DNA of 64,000 nucleotides from Phycisphaerales bacterium. GTDB taxonomy: Bacteria; Planctomycetota; Phycisphaerae; Phycisphaerales; UBA1924. Position numbers and translations under genes: made by a program. Of the stretch, positions 1 to 8,050 are shown piece after piece (the first letter of the stretch is position 1; each line of letters begins with the position of its first letter). The notes beneath the pieces are model-generated. The model had not been told where the DNA came from and did not search any database. It saw nothing but the letters and a program-made list of their open reading frames with translations. The DNA lies in the NCBI GenBank assembly GCA_020847535.1, contig JADLBU010000092.1:48140-112139 (forward strand), written 5' to 3'.

Positions 1-531
1 GGCCAGTCTGTGCTCATCCACGGCGCTGCGGGCGGAGTCGGGCACTTCGCGGTCCAGTTCGCCAAGGCCAAGGGGGCAAAGGTGCTGGCGACCGCCTCGG
101 CGGATCACCACGAGTTTCTCAAGACCCTCGGCACCGATGTCATCATCGACTACAAGACCCAGAAGTTCGAGGAGTTCGCCAAGGATGTCGATGTCGTGCT
201 CGACACCGTCGGCGGTGAGACGCAGGCGCGGTCGATCGGCGTCATCAAGAAGGATGGGTTCCTGGTCTCTATCGTCGGACAGCCGAACCCCGCGAAGCTC
301 AAGGAGGCTGGCATCCGCGGTACGGGGTTTCTTGTCCAGCCGAACGCCGATCAGCTCAAGGAGATCGCCGCGCTCATCGATGGAGGCAAGGTCAAGCCTC
401 ACGTGACCAAGGTCTTCCCGCTGGCAGAAGCCGCGCAAGCGCACGCGAAGATCGAGGAGGGCCACACCCAAGGCAAGATCGTGCTCGAGGTGATCCCAGG
501 GAGCGCTTCCGCGCCCGCCGTGAAGAAGTGA
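1..531 (+). CDS. Zinc-type/quinone oxidoreductase (MDR family), C-terminal part
   Basis: The reading frame is open from base 1, so the gene starts outside the window and only the C-terminal 176 residues are visible. It opens with the nucleotide-binding loop AAGGVGHFAVQFAK, followed by an alternating beta/alpha pattern and the VLDTVGG segment typical of the NADP-binding half of medium-chain dehydrogenase/reductases. The end (QGKIVLEV) is the usual last strand of quinone oxidoreductase-like proteins. The expected role is NAD(P)H-dependent reduction of a quinone or enone in the cytoplasm. The catalytic N-terminal domain is missing, so zinc dependence and substrate cannot be judged. The family assignment is firm, the substrate unknown. 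Confidence 0.9.
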   Translation, partial: GQSVLIHGAAGGVGHFAVQFAKAKGAKVLATASADHHEFLKTLGTDVIIDYKTQKFEEFAKDVDVVLDTVGGETQARSIGVIKKDGFLVSIVGQPNPAKLKEAGIRGTGFLVQPNADQLKEIAALIDGGKVKPHVTKVFPLAEAAQAHAKIEEGHTQGKIVLEVIPGSASAPAVKK

Positions 532-559
532 TTCGGGGATGTAATGCCGGCGAGCCCAG

Positions 560-1369
560 ATGCTGCTGATCGATGCCTACAACGTGCTGCTGGTGCCGGG
601 TGTGCTTCCGCCGCGGCTGGCGGGTCTTGAGCTTGATGGCCTGATCCGCCTCCTGGGTATCTCGCGGTACGCTCGCCAGCGCATCGTGCTGGTGTGCGAT
701 GGGGAGCCCAGGGGATTCAGGCCTGACTTTGTTTCCTCGACGGCTCGCGTGGTCGCGAGCAGCGCTGGGGAAGCACGCTCATCCCCCACCCGCAAGCCCG
801 CGGACCTGCGAGTGGTCTACGCCGGTTCCGACAGGGATGCCGATTCGGTGATCGAGGACATGCTGGAGCGGGATTCGGCAGCGCGGCGATGGACCGTGGT
901 TTCCGGGGATCGCCGCATCCAGCGTGCGGCGGCCCGCGCGAGGGCTTCTTCGCTCTCCAGCGAGGCGTTCCTGCGGCAACTGGCATTCGATGAGTCTCGG
1001 CCGCTGCCAACTCTGGATCCGACGCTGCGGGATCGAATCCCCCTGGGGCGAAGCGATGTCGAGGATTGGATGCGTGAGTTCCAGATCGAAGCCGGAGAAG
1101 CGCCGGCGCTGCGCGCGGCGCCCAGGGTCGAACCTGTGATGCCGCCGCCTGTGCCCTCTTCGTTCCAACACCTGTCCGCAGGGGCGATCCCGCGCCATAC
1201 GCCACAGCAGCGAGCTGCGAGTGCCGGAACCTCGAAATTACCGCAGAATCCGGCCAAGCCGGTCGAGGTGGACCCTGTCCTGCGTGAGCTGTTGCGTGAA
1301 ATCCCGGGAATCATTCGTCTGGAAGACCTGGACATGTCGCGGTGGCTGGACACCGACCCTCCCGGCTAG
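560..1369 (+). CDS. NYN (YacP/PIN-like) domain nuclease, putative RNA-binding protein
   Basis: 269 aa. The N-terminus MLLIDAYNVLL carries the first conserved Asp and Asn of NYN domains. Further acidic positions occur in VLVCDGEP, in GSDRDADSVIEDM and in VVSGDRRIQ, the arrangement expected for a PIN-like metal site, over roughly residues 1-150. The last 120 residues are Pro/Ala-rich and probably disordered. The last part, ending in EIPGIIRLEDLDMSRWL, is a short amphipathic segment of unknown role. YacP-type proteins act in RNA processing in other bacteria; the substrate here is unknown. The start ATG at 560 follows a weak purine stretch. It lies 28 bases after the oxidoreductase and could be co-transcribed. 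Confidence 0.8.
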   Translation: MLLIDAYNVLLVPGVLPPRLAGLELDGLIRLLGISRYARQRIVLVCDGEPRGFRPDFVSSTARVVASSAGEARSSPTRKPADLRVVYAGSDRDADSVIEDMLERDSAARRWTVVSGDRRIQRAAARARASSLSSEAFLRQLAFDESRPLPTLDPTLRDRIPLGRSDVEDWMREFQIEAGEAPALRAAPRVEPVMPPPVPSSFQHLSAGAIPRHTPQQRAASAGTSKLPQNPAKPVEVDPVLRELLREIPGIIRLEDLDMSRWLDTDPPG

Positions 1370-1452
1370 CGCCGAACCCGCGCGATTCACACGTTGCCTT
1401 TGCAACCCGGGGCTGCTCCATTCGACCACTTGGTGGAGATGGAGGTTTAGCC

Positions 1453-1941
1453 ATGTTCGAAACACTCGTCGGGGAAAATGGGCTTGGGGAGTGGGGAGAC
1501 TTGTTGGGTGCGTGGGGGGGGTGGGGGTTTGCCGGGGTTCTTGGCCTGGCGAGCATCCTGGGAACCACCGTCCTCGCGAGCTTCAACAACGTGGGCACCA
1601 TGGTTCGCCGGCGCCCGATCTCCGATCGGACACTGGAACCAGGGGACCGCATCATTCGGCTCGCGACGGACATGACCGACCCGCAGGCGATCGAGCGCCT
1701 GATCGGGCAGGTCACGGCCGCGCTGGGACGGGGGGTCACGGCAACCGTGATCGACTGCCAGGCCGTGATCCAGGTCGATAGCTGTGCGGTTGCCGCCCTG
1801 GTGCAGATCGCCAAGCGCATCCACGCGGTCCGATCCCATGCACGGCTCACGGGAGTCAGTGGCAAGCTGGCACGGTTGCTGGAGATCTACCGGCTTATCC
1901 CGGTGCTCCAGCGGGCCGGCGTCTCGGTCGAGATGGTCTGA
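1453..1941 (+). CDS. STAS domain protein (anti-sigma-factor antagonist-like)
   Basis: 162 aa. I chose the ATG at 1453 because a good GGAGG lies 9 bases upstream; an in-frame ATG at 1342 would overlap the preceding gene. Residues about 20-45 are Gly/Ala-rich and hydrophobic and may form a membrane segment. Residues about 55-160 show the STAS pattern: an IIRLATDM strand, a long helix, then VIDCQAVIQVDSCAVAALV, where a Ser sits at the position phosphorylated in SpoIIAA-like antagonists. STAS proteins normally bind an anti-sigma factor or are fused to transporters. No kinase or phosphatase partner lies next to it, so the partner is unknown. Confidence 0.75.
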   Translation: MFETLVGENGLGEWGDLLGAWGGWGFAGVLGLASILGTTVLASFNNVGTMVRRRPISDRTLEPGDRIIRLATDMTDPQAIERLIGQVTAALGRGVTATVIDCQAVIQVDSCAVAALVQIAKRIHAVRSHARLTGVSGKLARLLEIYRLIPVLQRAGVSVEMV

Positions 1942-2061
1942 CCGGGGGCAATTGCCGCAGTTGCACGGGCTGCGAGCGATCGCGGCCCGTTTCCTTCCCG
2001 GTGGTCTTCAAACGGCTATTCTCCCGGTCTGTGCTCAGCCAGCCCCTCGGGAGCCACGCCC

Positions 2062-2850
2062 TTGTCCCAACGCAAGCCTTATGTCGGCGGCAACTGGAAG
2101 ATGAACACCAACCGCAATACCGCGGCCGAATTGGCACGCGGGGTTGTCGATGGCCTCCGGGATGTCTCCAACGTCGATGTCGCGGTATTCCCGCCCTTCC
2201 CGTACCTGCTCGCCGTGCGGGCGATCCTGCGGGACCGCAGCTCATCGATCAAGCTCGGCGCTCAGGATTGCTACCACAAGCCCGACGGCGCGTTCACGGG
2301 AGAGGTCTCGATCGAGATGCTCAAGGACTGCGGCGTCGAGGTCATCCTCTGCGGGCACTCGGAGCGCCGGCACGTGCTTGGAGAGACCGATGCGGTCGTC
2401 AACGAGAAGCTCCGCGCCGTCTTGGATGGCGGGCTGGAGGCGATCTTGTGTGTAGGGGAAACGCTGGACGAGCGGATCGCCGGGCACACCGACCCGGTCA
2501 ATCAGCGCCAGGTACGGGCAGCGCTCTCGGATGTGACGGGTGACCAGATCTCCCGTGTGACGATCGCGTACGAGCCGGTGTGGGCGATCGGGACGGGCAA
2601 GACGGCGACCCCGGAGGATGCCCAGGATGTCCAAGCCAAGATCCGCAAGCTGATCGCGGGGATGTACGGCGCGGACACCGCCGAGCGCATGCGCATCATG
2701 TACGGCGGATCGGTGAAGCCCTCGAACGCCAGCGAACTGTTCAAGGGGACGGATATCGATGGCGGGCTCATCGGCGGCGCTTCGCTGAAGGTCAGTGAGT
2801 TTGCGCCGATCGTCCGGGCGGCATCCGCGGTGGCTCGCGGGCAGGCCTGA
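2062..2850 (+). CDS. tpiA: Triosephosphate isomerase
   Basis: 262 aa, normal length. It interconverts dihydroxyacetone phosphate and glyceraldehyde 3-phosphate in glycolysis and gluconeogenesis. All catalytic motifs are present: GGNWKMN (Asn and Lys near residue 12), CGHSERR (His near 97) and the signature AYEPVWAIGTGK (Glu near 171), followed by the flexible loop and the phosphate-binding MYGGSVKPSNA and GLIGGASL. The start appears to be TTG at 2062; no ATG precedes the conserved RKPYVGGNWKMN. In many planctomycetes secG follows tpiA, but here the next gene encodes an unrelated low-complexity secreted protein after a 165-base gap. Confidence 0.98.
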   Translation: MSQRKPYVGGNWKMNTNRNTAAELARGVVDGLRDVSNVDVAVFPPFPYLLAVRAILRDRSSSIKLGAQDCYHKPDGAFTGEVSIEMLKDCGVEVILCGHSERRHVLGETDAVVNEKLRAVLDGGLEAILCVGETLDERIAGHTDPVNQRQVRAALSDVTGDQISRVTIAYEPVWAIGTGKTATPEDAQDVQAKIRKLIAGMYGADTAERMRIMYGGSVKPSNASELFKGTDIDGGLIGGASLKVSEFAPIVRAASAVARGQA

Positions 2851-3015
2851 TCGGAGTTCCATCTGTAATGGGTGTTCCGTGTGCGCCGGCGAGCAGTGCC
2901 GGGGGTATTGCATTTGGCTTGCATGTCGGTTGGCCTTTGTGGGCTGTGAATCGGACATCACCCTTGGCGAACCGGCAATTCCGCCGGTGTTCCTTGTGGC
3001 GGGAGGTGTCCAGCG

Positions 3016-3882
3016 ATGCGGAATCGGATCAACTCGATGGCGGTGGCGATCGTTGTGCTTGCGGGTGCTGCGCAGGCGCTTGCCGCCGAGCCGCCAAAGT
3101 GCCCGGATCCCAAGCCGGTCGCCAAGCAGACCGTGGGCAAGGAGTCGTCCAAGCAGAAGGCGGGGGACAAGTCCGCCGCCAGTGATGCGGGTGCCGCGAT
3201 CGAGCAGCTTGCCGCATCGAACCCTGAGATCCAGAAGCTGCTCGGCAAGGCTGCCGCGGGCACCGCTGCGGCCGGGAGCGATGGGAATGCGGGGGTTCGC
3301 AGTTTCGGCAAGGGGCGAGCGGGAAAGGCAAAGGCCCAGGCGAATGCTGCGAAGCAGGCGCCGGCCGATGATGCTGAGGACAAGCTGCTCGCGGCGATCA
3401 ATGCGCTTGAGGGCGAGCAGGGACAGGCCGTGATGGCCGAAGGGGAACAGGCAGGGCATGCGGGTGCTGCGGTTGATGCGTCGGGAGAACCGGTGAAGGC
3501 CGCGCAGCTCATGTCCAGGGGCTCGCAGGCCAAGCAATCGATCGTGTTCCGCAGCAATCGAGCCGACAGGATCGCCAAGCAAAGGAACGAGAGGATCGCC
3601 CGGTCGGAGAAGAGCGCCCGGTTGGAGAGAGAGAAGTCCGCGAGCGCTGGACCAGGTTCCAGCGCCGCGGGGAACAGCCCGGTGGCGGGGGAGAAGTCGG
3701 GGAGCGCGCCGGCTGCCAAGGGGCAGCCTGGCAAGTCGCAGAAGATCCCCAAGGCCCCCGCGCCGAAGTCATCTGCCGCGAAGGGTTCGGTCAAGGGGAT
3801 CAAGGCCGCCAAGCCGGGGAGCGCTGCGCAGGCGGCGGCCGCCGCGCAGGCGCAGCCGAGTGGCAAGGAGGTCAGGCATTGA
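3016..3882 (+). CDS. Secreted Ala/Lys/Gly-rich low-complexity protein, unknown function
   Basis: 288 aa starting at ATG 3016 behind a strong GGGAGG at about 3000-3005. A signal peptide is visible (MAVAIVVLAGAAQALAA, cleavage near residue 24). The mature part is strongly basic and almost lacks large hydrophobics, with many Ala, Lys, Gly and Ser residues. Around residues 175-215 there is an Arg/Lys/Glu-rich helical stretch (RADRIAKQRNERIARSEK) likely to form a charged single helix. I recognise no domain. Such proteins are common in high-GC planctomycetes and may be exported or periplasmic; DNA or polymer binding is possible from charge alone. An intrinsic terminator follows the stop. Confidence 0.75.
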   Translation: MRNRINSMAVAIVVLAGAAQALAAEPPKCPDPKPVAKQTVGKESSKQKAGDKSAASDAGAAIEQLAASNPEIQKLLGKAAAGTAAAGSDGNAGVRSFGKGRAGKAKAQANAAKQAPADDAEDKLLAAINALEGEQGQAVMAEGEQAGHAGAAVDASGEPVKAAQLMSRGSQAKQSIVFRSNRADRIAKQRNERIARSEKSARLEREKSASAGPGSSAAGNSPVAGEKSGSAPAAKGQPGKSQKIPKAPAPKSSAAKGSVKGIKAAKPGSAAQAAAAAQAQPSGKEVRH

Positions 3883-3920
3883 TTGACCTACATCCGCATC
3901 GTGCTGTATGAACGCTGATC

Positions 3921-3946
3921 AAGCCCCGCCTTCGCGCGGGGCTTTT
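3921..3946 (+). terminator. Rho-independent terminator after the low-complexity secreted protein
   Basis: A 9-bp perfect stem, AAGCCCCGC (3921-3929) with GCGGGGCTT (3936-3944), has a 6-base loop and runs into TTTT. It lies 38 bases downstream of the stop at 3882 and also sits at the 3' end of the opposing VOC gene, so it may insulate both. Confidence 0.85.
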
Positions 3947-3966
3947 CATTGACGGCGAACATCGTC

Positions 3967-4326
3967 TCAACCCGGATCCTGTCCCCAGACCGCAAGCTCA
4001 TTGCCCGCCGGATCCCGGAAGTGGAATCGCCGTCCGCCCGGGAAGCTGAAGATCTCCTTGGTGATGCGTCCACCGGAGGCGATCACTGCGCGGAGGGTCT
4101 CTTCGAGGTTGTCGGAGTACAGCACGACCAGCACCCCGCGCTTGCGGCCCTCATCGTCCTCGGTGATCCCGCCGGTGAGGCGGCCATCCTCGAAGCTGGT
4201 GTAGTCGGGGCCGTAGTCGGTCCACTTCCAGCCGAAGACACCGGAGTAGAAGTCCTTGGATGCGGCGGTGCTGGCAGCACCCAGCTCGATGTAGTCGATG
4301 CGGTGGTGGTTGATCTTCGAGCTCAT
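3967..4326 (-). CDS. VOC family (glyoxalase/bleomycin-resistance fold) protein
   Basis: 119 aa, a single VOC domain. The beginning IDYIELGAASTAASKDFYSGVFGWKW is the characteristic first strand and helix, and FHFRDPAGNELAVW is the closing strand with the metal-side Glu. The His/Glu metal positions are only partly conserved, as is usual for the CDR/ExbII-like subgroup. The substrate cannot be deduced. A purine-rich AGGATG precedes the ATG. The gene is divergent from mqnC, sharing an 88-base intergenic region. Confidence 0.88.
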   Translation of the reverse strand: MSSKINHHRIDYIELGAASTAASKDFYSGVFGWKWTDYGPDYTSFEDGRLTGGITEDDEGRKRGVLVVLYSDNLEETLRAVIASGGRITKEIFSFPGGRRFHFRDPAGNELAVWGQDPG

Positions 4327-4354
4327 GTTGACATCCTACCATTTACCTGACAAA

Positions 4355-4383
4355 TTGACAAGCGGAGCGCCGTTTCTTAGTTT
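4355..4383 (+). promoter_or_regulatory. Candidate sigma-70 promoter for mqnC
   Basis: TTGACA at 4355-4360 is a perfect -35 hexamer. After 17 bases TAGTTT (4378-4383) is a weak -10. It lies 32 bases before the chosen mqnC start, in an AT-richer patch that also contains a second TTGACA (4328-4333). Position and spacing support it; the -10 is poor. Confidence 0.4.
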
Positions 4384-4414
4384 TCAATACTCGCTGAAAC
4401 GCCTATTCTTGGCG

Positions 4415-5938
4415 ATGCAGCGGATGCTGGTCCCGACCGAATATCCACGAGTTTCAGGCCTTGATACCGGCCTGCTATCGGCGATCGTCGCGGGGGAGGC
4501 TCGTCTTACTCCCGACCAGGCGCTGGAGCTGTTCCACTCGATGCCCCTGCCGGAGCTGGGCCGCTGGGCCGATGCCCGATGCCGCCAGATCCACGGGGAC
4601 AATTTCCGCACGTACGTCATCGATCGCAACATCAACTACACCAACGTCTGCACCGCCCGCTGCACGTTCTGCGCGTTCCGGCGCGATGCCACGGACCACG
4701 ATGCCTACACGCTGCCGCGCGAGATCATCCACCAGAAGATCGCCCAACTCTCGGCGATCGGCGGCACGCAGATCCTGATGCAGGGCGGCATGAATCCCGA
4801 CCTGCCGTTGGATTACTACCTCGAACTGCTCGCCTCCATCAAAGAGACCTTCCCGCACATCCACATCCACGCCTTCAGCCCGCCCGAGCTCATCGAGTTC
4901 GTCCATTTCTTCAACCCGCCAGGGGCGGACCTGCTTGCCAAGTGCCGCTGGGTGCTCCACAAACTCCAAGCCGCGGGGCTGGATTCGCTCCCCGGCGGCG
5001 GCGGAGAGATCTTCGCGAACCCGGTTCGACGCAAGATCGGCCTGGGCAAGTGCGATGCCGAATCGTGGCTGACGGTGATGTTCGCCGCCCACTCGCTGGG
5101 AATGTTCACGAGCGCCACGATGATGTTCGGCCACATCGAGGGGTACGCGGACCGGATTCATCACATGATGCTGGTGCGGGAGTGGCAGGATCGGGCGTTG
5201 AGGGAAGGAGCAGTCACGGAGTCACGAAGTGACGAAGTGACGAAGTGGGAAGACACTTCGCCTTCTGCTTCTTCGCACTCCGTCACGTCGTCACTGCGTC
5301 ACTCCGTCACTTCCCCCCCCACATTCGGCCACTACAAGGCTTTCATCTCCTGGCCCTTCCAGCGAGAGAACACACCGCTGGGTCGTGTCAAGGATTGGGG
5401 ATCGGATCCGGCGGAGCTGTCGCAGGAGTTTCCGGGGGATCGCATCGCCCGCGCGTACGAGTGGGGCCGCAACGCCGAGCTTGACTACAAGACGATCACG
5501 CCGGATTTCGGGCGGAAGGTGCGGATGTCGGGGTCGAGCGATTACCTGCGGACGCAGGCGATCTCGCGGCTGATGCTCGACAACATCTTCTCGATCGGCT
5601 CCTCGTGGGTGACGATGGGCCCGCACATCGGCCAGGTCGGCCTCTCGTACGGCGGCAACGACATGGGCTCGGTGATGATGGAGGAGAACGTGGTGTCATC
5701 GGCGGGCACGACGTACTGCCTCGATGAGGCGGTCCTGTGCCGGCTGATCCGGGATGCGGGGTTTGTGCCGGCGCAGCGCGACAACGTGTACGACCTCCTG
5801 AAGATCAAGGATGGTGCGGATTCGCCGGACTTGGCCGTCAAGGATTGGTCCACGCACCGGGCGCGGAAGCTGCACAAGCAGGCCGGGAAAGCGCCGACGG
5901 CGCGAGCCTCGCTCACGATCACGGCGGGGCGGGCCTAG
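4415..5938 (+). CDS. mqnC: Cyclic dehypoxanthinyl futalosine synthase (radical SAM), menaquinone biosynthesis
   Basis: 507 aa, longer than usual because of an insertion. It is a radical SAM enzyme of the futalosine pathway to menaquinone. The cluster motif CTARCTFCAF (CxxxCxxC, near residue 80) binds the 4Fe-4S cluster. ILMQGGMNPDLPLDYY, IHAFSPPEL, LPGGGGEI, TATMMFGH-like SATMMFGH and ISWPFQRENTPL follow MqnC order, and SYGGNDMGSVMMEENVV is a hallmark of MqnC rather than MqnE. I start at ATG 4415; an upstream ATG at 4298 lies inside the divergent VOC gene. Residues about 267-300 are a Ser/Thr-rich insert encoded by a dispersed inverted repeat, placed between the VREWQD helix and the conserved FGHYKAFISWPFQ strand. 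The core motifs on both sides are intact, so the enzyme may still work. Confidence 0.93.
   Translation: MQRMLVPTEYPRVSGLDTGLLSAIVAGEARLTPDQALELFHSMPLPELGRWADARCRQIHGDNFRTYVIDRNINYTNVCTARCTFCAFRRDATDHDAYTLPREIIHQKIAQLSAIGGTQILMQGGMNPDLPLDYYLELLASIKETFPHIHIHAFSPPELIEFVHFFNPPGADLLAKCRWVLHKLQAAGLDSLPGGGGEIFANPVRRKIGLGKCDAESWLTVMFAAHSLGMFTSATMMFGHIEGYADRIHHMMLVREWQDRALREGAVTESRSDEVTKWEDTSPSASSHSVTSSLRHSVTSPPTFGHYKAFISWPFQRENTPLGRVKDWGSDPAELSQEFPGDRIARAYEWGRNAELDYKTITPDFGRKVRMSGSSDYLRTQAISRLMLDNIFSIGSSWVTMGPHIGQVGLSYGGNDMGSVMMEENVVSSAGTTYCLDEAVLCRLIRDAGFVPAQRDNVYDLLKIKDGADSPDLAVKDWSTHRARKLHKQAGKAPTARASLTITAGRA
5211..5313. repeat. Dispersed inverted-repeat element, family A, in frame inside mqnC
   Basis: The left arm (5211-5251) is made of GTCACGAA/GTGACGAA-type octamers and the right arm (5270-5313) is its imperfect reverse complement, built of CGTCACT units. 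The two arms flank about 18 bases. The frame stays open and encodes a Ser/Thr-rich peptide. Related single arms occur at 20219-20260 and, inverted, at 23256-23298. Confidence 0.85.
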
Positions 5939-6064
5939 TTGCATCATCCGACGTTCACTCATTCTGTGGAATGAGCAAACCGGGCATATGATGGCGCCGG
6001 TGCGGTGATCCACTTTGCGAGCCCGGCTCGCGGAAGCAGGACCGTTCGCCAAAGGAGATAGAAC

Positions 6065-6607
6065 ATGAGCAAATCATTCCTCGGATTCGCACTGCTTGCC
6101 AGCGTCGGGTTTGTGACCGGGTGCTCCACCGCACCCAAGAGCGAGGCCGATCGCGATGCCCTGGTCGCCACCGGCAACGCCTCGGTTCAGAGCTTCCGTG
6201 CCAAGGATTCATCGCTGGGTGAACTGCTCAGCAAGTCGGCGGGCTGGGCGGTCTTCCCCGAAGTGGGCAAGGCGGGGTTCATCGTGGGCGGCTCGTACGG
6301 TCGCGGCACGGTCTACCAGAACGGCAGCCACATCGGGTACGCGGACATCACATCCGGATCCGTCGGACTCCAGGCCGGCGCCCAGTCGTTCTCCGAGCTG
6401 CTCATCTTCATGCGCCAGTCGGATCTCGACAAGTTCAAGTCCGGCCAGTTCTCGCTCGAGGCCAACGCCTCGGCGATCGCGATCACCGCCGGGGCGGCGG
6501 CCAAGACCGATGTCGGCAAGGGCGTCATCGTCTTCGTCGATCCCAAGGGCGGGCTGATGGCGGATGCCTCGGTCGGTGGCCAGGGGTTCAGCTACAAGCC
6601 CAAGTAG
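6065..6607 (+). CDS. SYLF-domain (Ysc84-like) lipoprotein
   Basis: 180 aa. The N-terminus has a lipoprotein signal with lipobox FVTGC (Cys near residue 20), so it should be exported and lipidated. Residues about 45-175 match the SYLF/YSC84 actin- and lipid-binding domain: AGWAVFPEVGKAGFIVGGSYGRGTVY, then GLQAGAQSFSELLIFM. Bacterial members are envelope proteins of unclear function. AAAGGAG sits 7 bases before ATG 6065. A terminator follows the gene, so it is probably monocistronic. Confidence 0.9.
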   Translation: MSKSFLGFALLASVGFVTGCSTAPKSEADRDALVATGNASVQSFRAKDSSLGELLSKSAGWAVFPEVGKAGFIVGGSYGRGTVYQNGSHIGYADITSGSVGLQAGAQSFSELLIFMRQSDLDKFKSGQFSLEANASAIAITAGAAAKTDVGKGVIVFVDPKGGLMADASVGGQGFSYKPK

Positions 6608-6650
6608 GCTGACTGCGTTTCACGGCCACTTTCAGCGGTCTCGTACTCCC

Positions 6651-6684
6651 ACGCCCAGGTGCGCGGAATGCTCTGGGCGTTTTT
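6651..6684 (+). terminator. Rho-independent terminator after the SYLF lipoprotein
   Basis: ACGCCCAG (6651-6658) pairs with CTGGGCGT (6673-6680) around a 14-base loop and is followed by a TTTTT run (6680-6684). It lies 44 bases after the stop of the upstream gene. Confidence 0.75.
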
Positions 6685-6743
6685 CATGCGCTGGCGTTCC
6701 GCAAATGGGTTGTCAGGTTCGATCGACTCGAGGCGACAGGACA

Positions 6744-7208
6744 TCAAGCGTTCGCCGCCGCCAGGATGCCGCGCTTGATCTCCACCACCTGCATCACCTC
6801 ATCCACCTGCGTCTTGCCGGGGCACTCCCAGCAGGGCCAGTAGATACCGGCGACCGAGGGTGTGGCGCGCAGGCCATCGCGGATCGCCCTCGGCAGCTTG
6901 GAGAGCGTCATCCGGGAGAGCACACCCGCCGGGAGCGGAATCGCGATCGCCGGCTTGTTGGGTTGCATGACCAGGACCGCCCAGGCGCGATCGGGGTCGA
7001 GCGGAAGGCGATACTCGAGGCTCCATCGCCAGGGGAGTCCGAGCCAGGCGATCGATTCCTTGATGTCGGGGATGGCGAGCAGCTTGCCGCGGGCGGCATC
7101 GACGACCCCGGCGATCTGCTTGTTGCTCAGCTCGCGGAGGTGGTCGAATGTCGGTGTTCTGAAGCGGTCTTCCCAGACCGTTCGAGATCGTGATCCCGCC
7201 GTGGACAT
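6744..7208 (-). CDS. Conserved hypothetical cytoplasmic protein
   Basis: 154 aa when started at the ATG at 7206-7208. The frame is open further upstream to 7469, but that extension is Arg/Gly-rich and unlike a protein. The product begins with WEDRFRTPTFDHLREL, a segment that reads like the N-terminus of small DUF3788/DUF1801-like proteins, then continues with alternating helix and strand (WRWSLEYRLPLDPDRAWAVLVM) and two Cys in YWPCWECPG. No catalytic motif is recognised. It stands alone between a terminator and a response-regulator gene on the other strand. Confidence 0.65.
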   Translation of the reverse strand: MSTAGSRSRTVWEDRFRTPTFDHLRELSNKQIAGVVDAARGKLLAIPDIKESIAWLGLPWRWSLEYRLPLDPDRAWAVLVMQPNKPAIAIPLPAGVLSRMTLSKLPRAIRDGLRATPSVAGIYWPCWECPGKTQVDEVMQVVEIKRGILAAANA

Positions 7209-7507
7209 CCTGGCTGTGCTCCCCAGGTCGCCGGCTGAACGCACCCCGGCCGACCTCCCCAAATGCCGCAAACGAATGCCGCAAATGACCCTTGAAAACC
7301 CGCCCGGAAGGACCTCCGGGATCCGCGATCGGTGATAGTACGCCCCAACGAAAACGCGACGAAAACGCGACAAAAAGTGCCCCGAAACCGACCCGGAGGC
7401 GCCTCGAAGGAGGCTCCTACGTGGCGGCAAGCCCCAAAGTTTCATCTGTATCGGCGATCCGCCGGGCATCCGCCGCTAGGATTCCGCGGTTCCGGCTTTC
7501 CAATCCC

Positions 7508-8026
7508 ATGACTCCCCCCAACACCCCCAATACATCCCCAAGCCCGGCTTCGGCTCCCGCCGCATCGGCGAAGCAGAGCGATGCCGACCTGGCCGATGCG
7601 ACCATCCTGCTCGTGGATGACAACGAGCAGAACCTGGAGCTGTTGCAGGCCTATCTGGAAGAGCTCCCCTGCAAGCTGGTGCTTGCCCGGGATGGGGATG
7701 AGGCCCTCAAGGCCGTCGAGCAGACGCACCCGGACTTGGTCCTCCTGGACATCATGATGCCGCGGATGAGCGGGTTCCAGGTGTGCTCCCGGCTGAAGGC
7801 ATCCCCGGCGACCCGGGATATCCCGGTGGTGATGGTGACGGCCCTGAACGAGGTCAGCGATGTCGAGCGCGCGGTGGATTGCGGTGCGGATGATTTCCTG
7901 ACCAAGCCGGTGCATCGCGTGGAGCTGCTGACGCGTACGCGATCGTTCATCCGGTTGCGGCACCTGCGGACGCAGTTGAATTCGACCCTGGCGGAGTTGA
8001 GATCGCTGAAGGAACACCGGCAGTAA
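7508..8026 (+). CDS. Single-domain response regulator (CheY-like receiver)
   Basis: 172 aa starting at ATG 7508; the open frame reaches back to 7292 but without protein-like sequence. After a Pro/Ala/Ser-rich N-terminal tail of about 35 residues comes a full receiver domain: ILLVDDNEQN (acidic pair), LVLLDIMMPRMSG (phospho-Asp), VVMVTALNE (Thr) and DDFLTKPV (Lys). The C-terminal 40 residues form a helix with no DNA-binding domain. It therefore works as a phospho-relay or by protein contacts. No kinase gene is adjacent. Confidence 0.88.
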   Translation: MTPPNTPNTSPSPASAPAASAKQSDADLADATILLVDDNEQNLELLQAYLEELPCKLVLARDGDEALKAVEQTHPDLVLLDIMMPRMSGFQVCSRLKASPATRDIPVVMVTALNEVSDVERAVDCGADDFLTKPVHRVELLTRTRSFIRLRHLRTQLNSTLAELRSLKEHRQ

Positions 8027-8050
8027 TTCCGGATTGCCGAGGCTGCCCGT

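Noticed and set aside
2851..3015. secG gene after tpiA
   Set aside because: No frame in this gap or in the next gene has the two-helix SecG pattern; the next gene is a signal-peptide low-complexity protein.
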